Of a DNA stretch of 64,000 nucleotides, positions 27,760 through 34,944 are shown one piece after another. A model generated the notes under the pieces. The model had not been told where the DNA came from and searched no databases. It worked only from the letters and a program-made list of their open reading frames with translations. Origin of the DNA: Microvenator marinus. GTDB lineage: Bacteria > Myxococcota_A > Bradymonadia > Bradymonadales > Bradymonadaceae. Positions within the stretch are counted from its first letter, which is position 1, and the number at the start of each line of letters is the position of its first letter. The stretch covers positions 1,017,501 through 1,081,500 of the forward strand of contig NZ_CP042467.1 of assembly GCF_007993755.1 (NCBI RefSeq), given 5' to 3'. A program made the translations under genes and the position numbers.

Positions 27760-28566
27760 TCAGTGAAAACTCTGTGACACCAAATTCACAAACCGAGATT
27801 CAGGCAAGTCACCTGCTACCGAATAGGTCACACCATCGTGCTGAATCACAGCGAGCTCGTAGCCATTTTGATTCATCAACACCATATCTCGTTCATTGAC
27901 GCGTTTGACGAACTCGGAAGGAACCGTGAGATCACTACCATCAAAGATCAACACGCTGACTCGCTTGCCATCAACTTCGTAAACGACGAGCGCTGCACGC
28001 CGATCTTGAACATGGGCAATCCTGGCCCCGAGAATTGTGGATTGTGGACCCAAGTCTGGGAGGGTCATCGGGAAGTCAACTTTGTCGCCAAACCAGCCTG
28101 CAACTTCGTGGGCATCCGGCCCCGCAACCTCGATCGGGTAATTTCCTCTATGCCACTCTAGCGTTTGCTCAATAACTGGCGTTGTAGTGGATGACGCTGG
28201 TGAAACCGTAAGGTTTGGAACCATAAGCACGGCTACAAAGGCTGCTGCAATAGGCGCGAGGATCCAACCGAGCGAGCGCTTCTTTTTGGGCTCAAGTGCA
28301 ACGACGTTGCTCTCTTCAGCCACCTCGACTTCGGAATCGAGCGCGTGCTGTTCCTCGATAAAGCTCCACATCTTGCTCTCAAGAGACTCGGGAGCACGTA
28401 TCGCGAGATGTCGCTTAATGCCTTCCTTGTAGGCAATTTGATAGTTCACGGATTCCTTGCATCGACTACACGACTCCAGATGCATTTCGACTTCCCGAAT
28501 GTCCTGATCGTCGAGTTCATGATCCACGTAGGCATCCATGAACGGCACAAATTCTTCACACGTCAT
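27760..28566 (-). CDS. Membrane anti-sigma factor with zf-HC2 domain
   Basis: A 268-residue protein. The N-terminal 40 residues form a zinc-binding anti-sigma domain (ZAS/zf-HC2) with H29-x3-C33-x2-C36 and an additional C3. In this family that domain binds and holds an ECF sigma factor until a redox or envelope signal releases it. One membrane helix (about 99-117) separates it from an extracytoplasmic domain of about 150 residues with alternating beta strands, which I do not recognise. It lies 12 bp downstream of the ECF sigma gene on the same strand, which fixes the likely partner. Confidence 0.85.
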   Translation of the reverse strand: MTCEEFVPFMDAYVDHELDDQDIREVEMHLESCSRCKESVNYQIAYKEGIKRHLAIRAPESLESKMWSFIEEQHALDSEVEVAEESNVVALEPKKKRSLGWILAPIAAAFVAVLMVPNLTVSPASSTTTPVIEQTLEWHRGNYPIEVAGPDAHEVAGWFGDKVDFPMTLPDLGPQSTILGARIAHVQDRRAALVVYEVDGKRVSVLIFDGSDLTVPSEFVKRVNERDMVLMNQNGYELAVIQHDGVTYSVAGDLPESRFVNLVSQSFH

Positions 28567-28578
28567 AGTTTTCTCTCA

Positions 28579-29253
28579 TCAAGCTTGCGCGCGGCGCGCA
28601 CGATAGTCAGCCAGGTCCGTCAAATTTTTGGAGGTGTCTTCCTCCTTATCGTCGGAGCCTTCGGGCTGTCCTGTGATATATCCATTCTCAAGGGCGTAAT
28701 CTTGGAGCTTTTGCTGCAACATCCGCCGCCCGCGGTAGAGCCGGCTCATCACCGTACCAATTGGGCAATCCATGATGTCCGCAATATCTTTGTAAGCGAA
28801 GTCCTGAAGGTCAGCCAAAATCACCACCATCCGGAAATCCACCGGGATATCCTCGAGTGCTGACTTCACTTCATCACCAAAGAGCCGGTAAAACATGGTC
28901 TCTTGGTCACCAAAATGCTGATGCAGAGGGTTCTTTTCCGGCACCACCGCTCTTTCGGCGAGTGGGCGAAAATCCTCGTCGATCAGGACTTCTTTTCGCT
29001 TCTGAAGCTTGCGGTAACGATTGATGAACGTGTTTGTCATAATCTTGAAGAGCCACGCTTTACAATTCGTCCCCTGCTCATATTTATCGAAATATCGATA
29101 AGCCTTGAACATGGTCTCTTGAATCAGATCCTCAGCGTCCCCTTCGTTGCGCGTCAAACGCAACGCAGTCGCGTACAACGCGTCCAGATGGGGAACCGCT
29201 TCACGAGCGAAGGCTTCTTTGATTTCGGCGTCTGTTTTCTTCGATGTACTCAT
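28579..29253 (-). CDS. ECF-family RNA polymerase sigma factor
   Basis: A 224-residue sigma-70 family protein with only regions 2 and 4. Region 2 (about 20-90) includes DAEDLIQETMFKAYRYFDKYE and CKAWLFKIMTNTFINRYRK, which bind core enzyme and the -10 element. Region 4 (about 145-195) includes the helix-turn-helix YKDIADIMDCPIGTVMSRLYRGRR, which binds the -35. The C-terminal 30 residues are charged and variable. It is cotranscribed with the zf-HC2 anti-sigma downstream. No obvious autoregulated ECF promoter (such as GGAAC...GTC) was seen upstream. Confidence 0.92.
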   Translation of the reverse strand: MSTSKKTDAEIKEAFAREAVPHLDALYATALRLTRNEGDAEDLIQETMFKAYRYFDKYEQGTNCKAWLFKIMTNTFINRYRKLQKRKEVLIDEDFRPLAERAVVPEKNPLHQHFGDQETMFYRLFGDEVKSALEDIPVDFRMVVILADLQDFAYKDIADIMDCPIGTVMSRLYRGRRMLQQKLQDYALENGYITGQPEGSDDKEEDTSKNLTDLADYRARRAQA

Positions 29254-29366
29254 CTCGCATCCTTTGCTTCGGGCTAAAGCTCAAGGCGAACCTTGCCCGA
29301 GTACAAACGAGTAACATGAGCATTTGGATCTATTATTTCATCCCCTTTCATTTTTTTGCGAAATAA

Positions 29367-30482
29367 TTACCCAAGAAGTTCGAGCGCTGGGGTGTACTCG
29401 AGCTCAAGGCTTTCTGCGACCGCCTCATGCGTGGTCTTGCCCTGATAGGTGTTGAGACCAAGCCGAAGGTTTGGGTCCTCGGTCAGCGCTCGTACGAGTC
29501 CCTTTTCCGCAATCTGCAGGCCGTAGCGAAGCGTGGTGTTGTTCAAACCGAAGGTTGATGTCCGAGCGACCGCACCCGGCATGTTGGCGACGCAGTAGTG
29601 AACCACACCATCGACCACATACGTAGGATTCTCGTGTGTGGTTGGGTGACACGTTGCGATGCAACCGCCCTGGTCTACGGATACGTCGACGACCACGCTT
29701 CCCTCTTGCATCTGGCTGATGTGCTCGCGCGTCACAAGATGTGGCGCCTTTGCACCCGCAATCAAGACGGCTCCAACCACAAGGTCGGCCTCAAGCACCT
29801 TGTCAGACACCGTCCCGGCGTTTGAGTGCAGGGTCTGGATGCCGTTTCCAAAAACATCATCGAGGTACCGAAGTCGTGCGAGATTGGTGTCGAGAATGGT
29901 CACGTTCGCGCCCATACCCACCGCCATTTTCGCCGCGTTGGTCCCCACGGTTCCGCCTCCGAGGATCACCACGTTCGCACGCTGAACGCCAGGAATACCG
30001 CCAAGGAGAACGCCCTTTCCTCCCGCTTCTCGCTCGAGGCATCGTGCACCTACTTGGATGGCCATACGGCCTGCAACTTCGCTCATCGGCTCGAGCAGAG
30101 GCAATCGACCGTCGGGAAGTTGGATCGTCTCGTAGGCCACAGCCGCCACGTTCTTCTCAAGAAGTGCGCTAGCCAAATCCGGCACGGCGGCGAGGTGGAA
30201 GTACGTGTAGATGATCTGATTCTCTTGCATCAGGTCATACTCGGAAGCCAGTGGCTCCTTGACCTTCACGATCATATCCGCGGCTTTCCAAACTTCTTCG
30301 GCCGTCTCCAAGATCGTTGCACCGGCGTCGATGTAGCGTGAATCAGGAATCGCGCTCCCTTCTCCTGCCCCTCGCTGCACAAAGACTTGGTGACCGCGCA
30401 TGGTGTATTCGCGCACGCTCGCTGGGATCATACCAACGCGATACTCGTGATTCTTAATTTCTGCTGGAACGCCAATTTTCAC
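29367..30482 (-). CDS. ald: Alanine dehydrogenase
   Basis: A 371-residue NAD-dependent enzyme interconverting L-alanine and pyruvate plus ammonia. The N-terminus has the family signature KIGVPAEIKNHEYRVGM; YTYFHLAA and AYETIQLPDGRLPLLEPMS follow. The NAD-binding Rossmann motif is VVILGGGTVGTNAAKMAVGMGA, preceded by LLGGIPGV. Length matches bacterial Ald (about 370). It starts with GTG at 30482, with AGGAG at a six-base spacing, and has its own promoter, so it is separable from the upstream operon. Like the glutamate dehydrogenase operon, it suggests active amino-acid catabolism. Confidence 0.95.
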   Translation of the reverse strand: MKIGVPAEIKNHEYRVGMIPASVREYTMRGHQVFVQRGAGEGSAIPDSRYIDAGATILETAEEVWKAADMIVKVKEPLASEYDLMQENQIIYTYFHLAAVPDLASALLEKNVAAVAYETIQLPDGRLPLLEPMSEVAGRMAIQVGARCLEREAGGKGVLLGGIPGVQRANVVILGGGTVGTNAAKMAVGMGANVTILDTNLARLRYLDDVFGNGIQTLHSNAGTVSDKVLEADLVVGAVLIAGAKAPHLVTREHISQMQEGSVVVDVSVDQGGCIATCHPTTHENPTYVVDGVVHYCVANMPGAVARTSTFGLNNTTLRYGLQIAEKGLVRALTEDPNLRLGLNTYQGKTTHEAVAESLELEYTPALELLG

Positions 30483-30516
30483 GGGAACTCCTATTTTTCA
30501 GGTGTCAGGCGCGCGG

Positions 30517-30545
30517 ACTATAGACACGAAAAAGAGGCAGGGCAA
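30517..30545 (-). promoter_or_regulatory. Sigma-70 promoter of ald
   Basis: Minus strand TTGCCC (30545-30540), 17-base spacer, TATAGT (30522-30517), about 35 bp upstream of the GTG start. Confidence 0.55.
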
Positions 30546-30561
30546 CCGCTGATAACTAAGT

Positions 30562-31113
30562 TCAGGGAAGTACCCGAAAGACTTCGGATAGCGGCGTTCG
30601 GGGCGTCTGAGGAATGACCTTGGGGTATCCAGCGAACACCGCCCCCACGAGCTCGATCTCTTTGGGGTCAATCCCCAACAACTCGTAAGTCTTTTCATGG
30701 GTCACGAACGGACCCGTGCTCCATTTTGTGGCGACTCCGTGGTCCCACATCGCGAGTGAAAAGTTCTGTATGGCGCACGCTACCGAGGCGTAATCTTCCT
30801 TGCGGCGCGCCTCTTCCTTTGCCAGCGCTTGCCCAACCAAAATCAAAACGGATGAATCGCCGACTTTCGACCTGATCGCTGCTTCGTCGGCGCTAGTGAT
30901 CTCGCGAAAAGCTCGTTTTGCTTCCAGAGCGATTTCCACGATCTCGGGCCGGGTTTGGGCTCCGATCTGGAAAAATCTCCACGGATTCGTGAGCTTGTGA
31001 TTCGGCGCTCGAATCGCCGCCTCGAGGGCTTCCACGACCCAATCCTGTGGTACCGGTTCCGTGGTGTAGTGATGAGCTGTTCGCCGACCAATCAACGCTT
31101 CAATGGTATTCAT
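30562..31113 (-). CDS. Nitroreductase-family flavoprotein
   Basis: A 183-residue FMN-dependent nitroreductase-like protein. The opening RRTAHHYTTEPVPQD corresponds to the conserved FMN-phosphate-binding segment, followed by AIRAPNHKLTNPWRFF. A later ASVACAIQNFSLAMWDHGVATKW corresponds to the second FMN-binding region, and LLGIDPKEIELVGAVFAGYP to the C-terminal family signature. These enzymes reduce nitro, quinone or flavin substrates with NAD(P)H; the real substrate is unknown. Its start overlaps the stop of the peptidyl-prolyl isomerase gene (ATGA), making it the last gene of a six-gene operon. Confidence 0.85.
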   Translation of the reverse strand: MNTIEALIGRRTAHHYTTEPVPQDWVVEALEAAIRAPNHKLTNPWRFFQIGAQTRPEIVEIALEAKRAFREITSADEAAIRSKVGDSSVLILVGQALAKEEARRKEDYASVACAIQNFSLAMWDHGVATKWSTGPFVTHEKTYELLGIDPKEIELVGAVFAGYPKVIPQTPRTPLSEVFRVLP

Positions 31114-32027
31114 AGTTTATTCTCAGCCCTTTCTCGCACGACGCTTGGATATATCTGGTAGTGAGACGCTGCTTTCTCACGATCTATGAACTCTTGATAC
31201 TTTTCCTTTCGAATCTCGGTGTCCGATGCGTGCTGGGCTAGGACTTTCGCATCTTCTTCGGGAAGATCCTTTGCCGGAAGCACTTCGTGAACGACCGCAA
31301 CGTGCCACCCGAATCGAGTCTCGAACGGGTCCGTCACGCCTGGCCCGCCGAGGTCTTGAGCTGCCTTTACGAAAGCAGGGTCGAGACCAACCCACCCGCT
31401 CGGTAGCTCCTGAAACGCTTCATTGGCGAATGGAAACACGAGCTGGAGGTCCACGTGTAGCCTGAGGCCCTCTTCCATCTCAAATTCACGTTGTATCTTC
31501 ACAAGGTCAAGGCCGTCGGGATCTTGAGGCAGCGCCTCTTTGACACGTTGAGCGATCTCCTCACCGCGAGCACCTACCGGCTCTTTGGTGGTCGACATCA
31601 CCAAGATATGGGAGGCCCGTGCACCTTTGGGTTGTCTGTTGAGCGCCTGTGCTTCCGCGAGCTCAGCTGCCCCAACTTCGCCTCGGAACCTTTCGATTTC
31701 CTCAGCCAGCATCAAACGAATCATGGATTTCTTGCGGGCAAGACTAAAATCGGACTCCGAGTTGAGAGTCTTTTGCGCAACTCCACTCAGCGCCGCGTGT
31801 TCTTCAAAAGCCTCAATCGCCTCATCGCGCGAGAGTTCAGGATGGTCGGTCCAAAAGGCTCTAAACTCCTCGGTAGAAAAGCCAATCGAAGCCCCTTGAA
31901 ATGCGAGAGAGGAGGCAGGAACCTTGTACTCGGCGAGTTCAATCAGGGCATCAGGATGCTCGGCATCCTCACAACCTGAGAGCACCACCCCAAACAAAGC
32001 TAAGATTCCAAACCCGAGCGCCTTCAT
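31110..32027 (-). CDS. Parvulin-type peptidyl-prolyl isomerase lipoprotein
   Basis: A 305-residue lipoprotein. I chose the ATG at 32027, which begins a classic signal (MKALGFGILALFGVVLSGC, lipidated C19) and overlaps the preceding stop (ATGA); the longer frame lacks a signal. A SurA/PrsA-like N-terminal helical region leads to a rotamase domain with RASHILVM near its start and GVTDPFETRFGWHVAVVHEV near its end, the parvulin signature. Residues between suit a single PPIase domain. It probably assists folding of outer-membrane or secreted proteins. A PDZ lipoprotein and two membrane proteins are encoded upstream in the same operon. Confidence 0.83.
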   Translation of the reverse strand: MKALGFGILALFGVVLSGCEDAEHPDALIELAEYKVPASSLAFQGASIGFSTEEFRAFWTDHPELSRDEAIEAFEEHAALSGVAQKTLNSESDFSLARKKSMIRLMLAEEIERFRGEVGAAELAEAQALNRQPKGARASHILVMSTTKEPVGARGEEIAQRVKEALPQDPDGLDLVKIQREFEMEEGLRLHVDLQLVFPFANEAFQELPSGWVGLDPAFVKAAQDLGGPGVTDPFETRFGWHVAVVHEVLPAKDLPEEDAKVLAQHASDTEIRKEKYQEFIDREKAASHYQIYPSVVRERAENKL

Positions 32028-32221
32028 CGTGTGTCTTCCCGCACAGCAACCGCAATTCGCCCAAACTCCACGCCACCGCGGACCACAATAAAACCGATGC
32101 ACATGACCAGCACGCCCGCCACGTAGTCCTTCTGAGCGAGAAACTCTACCGCTTGATACCAAAAGAGTAAGCTTATCAGCCCCATTCCGATGCTAAGCGC
32201 GTCATAAATGATGGTTCGCAT
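32024..32221 (-). CDS. Small membrane protein (65 aa)
   Basis: A 65-residue protein with two hydrophobic helices (about 6-25 and 33-53), starting at the ATG at 32221 (MRTIIYDALSIGMG). It lies eight bases after the preceding membrane protein and its stop overlaps the start of the isomerase gene (ATGA). The C-terminus is charged. I do not recognise the family. Its position within a strictly overlapping operon supports it as real. Confidence 0.6.
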   Translation of the reverse strand: MRTIIYDALSIGMGLISLLFWYQAVEFLAQKDYVAGVLVMCIGFIVVRGGVEFGRIAVAVREDTR

Positions 32222-32229
32222 TCCAACTC

Positions 32230-32985
32230 TCAAATAAGTATCACGCCAAAAGCTACCACTAACGCAAGCGCACACTCTACCCCAACTCTGACCCAACGCT
32301 TTCGGTCATAGCCTCTTCGCATCGTTTCGGCGTCTCGCCTTAGACGCCTTCGATCGTATTCTAGGTTCAACGACGGGATGATGAAAGCCATATAGGCCAT
32401 GGCACACCAGCCAAAAAAGATCATGAGCGAGATGAAGATCCGCCCTACTTCGCTATAGCCCGCGTGCGTCTGATTCAGGGTAGCAACAATCGTGGAGTCC
32501 CCAAAAAGTGCATAAGTCGGGACGAGAAAAAGCAAGACCATTAACGCCAGGCGAGACCAGACAAACCGGCGCATCCAAAGAGCGCGCGCCTCATCTGGGA
32601 TCGCGTCATCATCAACGACATCCGCGCCTTTGGACGCGACCCAAGAACTTGCCAGTGCCAGATAGATTCCGAGGGTGGCAGCAATTCGGATGGGCGTGCC
32701 ATCCTCGTGGAGCAAAGCCGAGTAGTCCGGTGGCAATACCGCCAGCACCGGTAACGCACTTAATGGAAAAAAGACCGTGAGCGCCGCTGGACTCTTGAGC
32801 GCAACGGCCACCATAATCGCCACGAATGGAAGCCCCGCAATCATCGTGTGAAAAGAAGTTTGCCGAAAGAAATCCCAGGCTGGAACTACGATTTGCAGTG
32901 CAAAGACGAGGCCTAGCGCCAGCGTCAAATACCGCGCACTCTCGTTTTGCCCCAAATCCCCGGGATTCACATCGCTATCATTCAC
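32230..32985 (-). CDS. Polytopic membrane protein of unknown function
   Basis: A 251-residue integral membrane protein with about six hydrophobic segments (for example YLTLALGLVFALQIVV, MIAGLPFVAIMVAVAL, and VECALALVVAFGVILI at the end). I chose GTG at 32985 because its first four bases overlap the stop of the PDZ gene (GTGA); a longer frame begins with TTG. No family recognised. It sits between the PDZ lipoprotein and the small membrane protein, so a joint envelope function is likely. Confidence 0.62.
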   Translation of the reverse strand: MNDSDVNPGDLGQNESARYLTLALGLVFALQIVVPAWDFFRQTSFHTMIAGLPFVAIMVAVALKSPAALTVFFPLSALPVLAVLPPDYSALLHEDGTPIRIAATLGIYLALASSWVASKGADVVDDDAIPDEARALWMRRFVWSRLALMVLLFLVPTYALFGDSTIVATLNQTHAGYSEVGRIFISLMIFFGWCAMAYMAFIIPSLNLEYDRRRLRRDAETMRRGYDRKRWVRVGVECALALVVAFGVILI

Positions 32986-33491
32986 TGAACATTCCAAGTC
33001 GCAACACTAGCCTGCCCTTCTCGCAGGAAGTCGATGCGGATAACGCTTGTGTCCTTGAGTGCATTCCATGCACGCAAATAATCGTCGGGGCGCTCGATTC
33101 TAACGCCGTTGAGGTGAGTAATCACATCCCCAGCTTTGACCTGTGGCCTCAGGAATTCGGACGCCCCTGAGGTCGAGCTCACAAGCTTGTATCCGACGAA
33201 GCCACTGTCGCCGTGGACGGGTTCGACCACCACCTGCGTCAACGCGAAAGGAGGCCCCTTCTTCATGAAGTCACCGAGGTGTGCTCGCTGCACGGCAAAC
33301 TCCCCAGACCCAGCCTCGAGCTCTGGAGAATCCCCACCGGTAGCCACACCCTCAACTAGAACCGGCGGACCGGATGGCATTTTTGAGGGCTCGGCATCCG
33401 AGGGTGCCTCCTGCACTGGCCCCTGGTCGGTCTTCTGAGACCCACCACACGCCATCAGCGTCAAACAAGCTAAAATGAGAAATACCCTCAT
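32982..33491 (-). CDS. PDZ-domain lipoprotein
   Basis: A 169-residue lipoprotein with signal MRVFLILACLTLMAC (lipidated C15) and a Gln/Pro/Ser linker. The C-terminal half (about 85-169) resembles the PDZ domain of type II secretion GspC and of DegP-like proteases: GFVGYKLVSS, LRPQVKAGDVITHLNGVRIERPDDYLRAW and a final strand IRIDFLREGQ. No protease domain is present, so the PDZ likely binds peptide C-termini. It overlaps both neighbours by four bases (ATGA upstream, GTGA downstream). Confidence 0.75.
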   Translation of the reverse strand: MRVFLILACLTLMACGGSQKTDQGPVQEAPSDAEPSKMPSGPPVLVEGVATGGDSPELEAGSGEFAVQRAHLGDFMKKGPPFALTQVVVEPVHGDSGFVGYKLVSSTSGASEFLRPQVKAGDVITHLNGVRIERPDDYLRAWNALKDTSVIRIDFLREGQASVATWNVQ

Positions 33492-34837
33492 GATTCACCT
33501 TCAATGGCATTCAAAATATCTTTACGATGCGAAAACTTAAATTCTTCGAGTCCAAGTTCCTGAGCCTTTTTTCTCTCAATTTCCTCGAGTTGCAAGATTT
33601 CCTCGTATCGTATCAAGGTTTTCTGAAGTTCGCGCTCTCGGGTTTCGATGGCCGACTTAATCTCATCGACACTTTTTGACGCAATCTCGTCACCGAACTT
33701 GCCGTCGAGAAACGCCAAGATTTCATCACATCCCTGGGTCGCATCCAGACGCGCCTTGCCCACGAGTCCATCCGAGGCCTTTCTAGCCCATCCGACCACG
33801 AAAACGTTGCCCAGAGCCTGACCCGTCTTAGGGTCCCGCACGCGATATCTCTCACGCTCAGGATATTCATCCCACGGCTCTTGAAGGGTCGCGAAGGTCT
33901 TTGCATCCTCGCTCAAGGGCAGACCGATGGAAGGCTCAATGCTGTCTCCGATCGCGAAAACCACTGTGTCACACGGCAGCACCTCTTGATTCTCGGTGCG
34001 CTTGACGCCGACGGTCTCGCCTCTATCTTGGAGCTCCATGACGTCGCAAAGAAGTCCTTCCACACGAGTCGTACCCACGATCTCAGCAGGGCTCCTCAAA
34101 TATCTGATCTTAAGTTTCGTCGGGGTCTCACATTCAAGCTCGGCTTCAGCCTGCTTCTTGAGTTCGTCCAAGAACTCATCCGGGTTTTGCCCCATCGACT
34201 CGACCTGGCTTCGAATAGATTCGAACTCCGCCCCGATGGCTTCGAAGTCGAGCGCCCCAGCCACAATCTTCATCTCTTTATCGGTGTACGCCCGCTCCCC
34301 TGGGCCTCGCCTCGCCACCAGAGTCACCTCTTCGATTTTGCGCTCGCAAACCAACCAGTGGACGATATCAAGGGCCACATTTCCGAGGCCTACAACGCAA
34401 GCCCTTTGCCCGATATCGAACTTCATCTCACTAAACGGAGGAAGATTATTGTAGTGATAAACGAGGTCTTTGGCGTGCCAGACGCCGTGCGTTTGCTCAC
34501 CCGGAAGCCCCAACCATTTGGTGCCTTGAGCACCAACGGCCACAACAATCGCAGCAAATCCAAGTTCCGAGAGCTCTTCGAGCGTGAAGTCGCCAGACTC
34601 CGAGACCAAGACGTCGCCGTAATAGTGTACGTTTGGATGACTCAAAATCTTGTGGAAGACCTTCCTTAGCCCAATCTTCATCTTGTATTTATTGGGATAG
34701 ATCCCAAACTCCGCGAGCCCACCATGCTTGATGTCGCGGTTCAGTATCACAACTTCGTGGCCTGCCTTCGAAAGCTTCTCAGCTGCATATAGACTTGCGG
34801 GCCCCGCACCGATTATTCCAATGACGTGATTGGTCAT
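33488..34837 (-). CDS. FAD-dependent oxidoreductase (ferredoxin-NADP reductase / GltD-like)
   Basis: A 449-residue flavoprotein with an N-terminal FAD-binding Rossmann motif (IGIIGAGPASLYAAEKL, about 5-21) and a second NAD(P)-binding motif (VVGLGNVALDIVHWL) followed by VTLVARRGPGE. The layout resembles adrenodoxin reductase/FprA and the small subunit of glutamate synthase. The C-terminus has VFVVGWARKASDGLVGKARLDA, the usual second FAD contact, then a charged coiled-coil tail of about 75 residues that is unusual. ATG 34837 starts directly at the Rossmann fold; a longer frame begins with TTG at 34876. First gene of the six-gene operon. Electron partner unknown. Confidence 0.78.
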   Translation of the reverse strand: MTNHVIGIIGAGPASLYAAEKLSKAGHEVVILNRDIKHGGLAEFGIYPNKYKMKIGLRKVFHKILSHPNVHYYGDVLVSESGDFTLEELSELGFAAIVVAVGAQGTKWLGLPGEQTHGVWHAKDLVYHYNNLPPFSEMKFDIGQRACVVGLGNVALDIVHWLVCERKIEEVTLVARRGPGERAYTDKEMKIVAGALDFEAIGAEFESIRSQVESMGQNPDEFLDELKKQAEAELECETPTKLKIRYLRSPAEIVGTTRVEGLLCDVMELQDRGETVGVKRTENQEVLPCDTVVFAIGDSIEPSIGLPLSEDAKTFATLQEPWDEYPERERYRVRDPKTGQALGNVFVVGWARKASDGLVGKARLDATQGCDEILAFLDGKFGDEIASKSVDEIKSAIETRERELQKTLIRYEEILQLEEIERKKAQELGLEEFKFSHRKDILNAIEGES

Positions 34838-34885
34838 GACCTTAACTTCCACGTTTGAGGGTATCTTTTCAGCCAACGGCTACAT

Positions 34886-34921
34886 ATCATCTTGCTCCCT
34901 TGGATTCACCTCCAAGATGAT
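34886..34921. promoter_or_regulatory. Inverted repeat in divergent control region
   Basis: ATCATCTTG (34886-34894) and CAAGATGAT (34913-34921) are perfect nine-base inverted arms with an 18-base gap. A second shorter repeat (CTTGGA/TCCAAG) nests within it. It lies between the divergent oxidoreductase operon and the spermidine-synthase-like gene, so it could be a shared operator or a hairpin in one leader. Confidence 0.4.
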
Positions 34922-34944
34922 TCGACCGACGCTCAGGTGAGAAC

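Noticed and set aside
33881..34669. Open frame antisense to the FAD oxidoreductase
   Set aside because: No motif, no ribosome site; the oxidoreductase has clear Rossmann motifs on the other strand.
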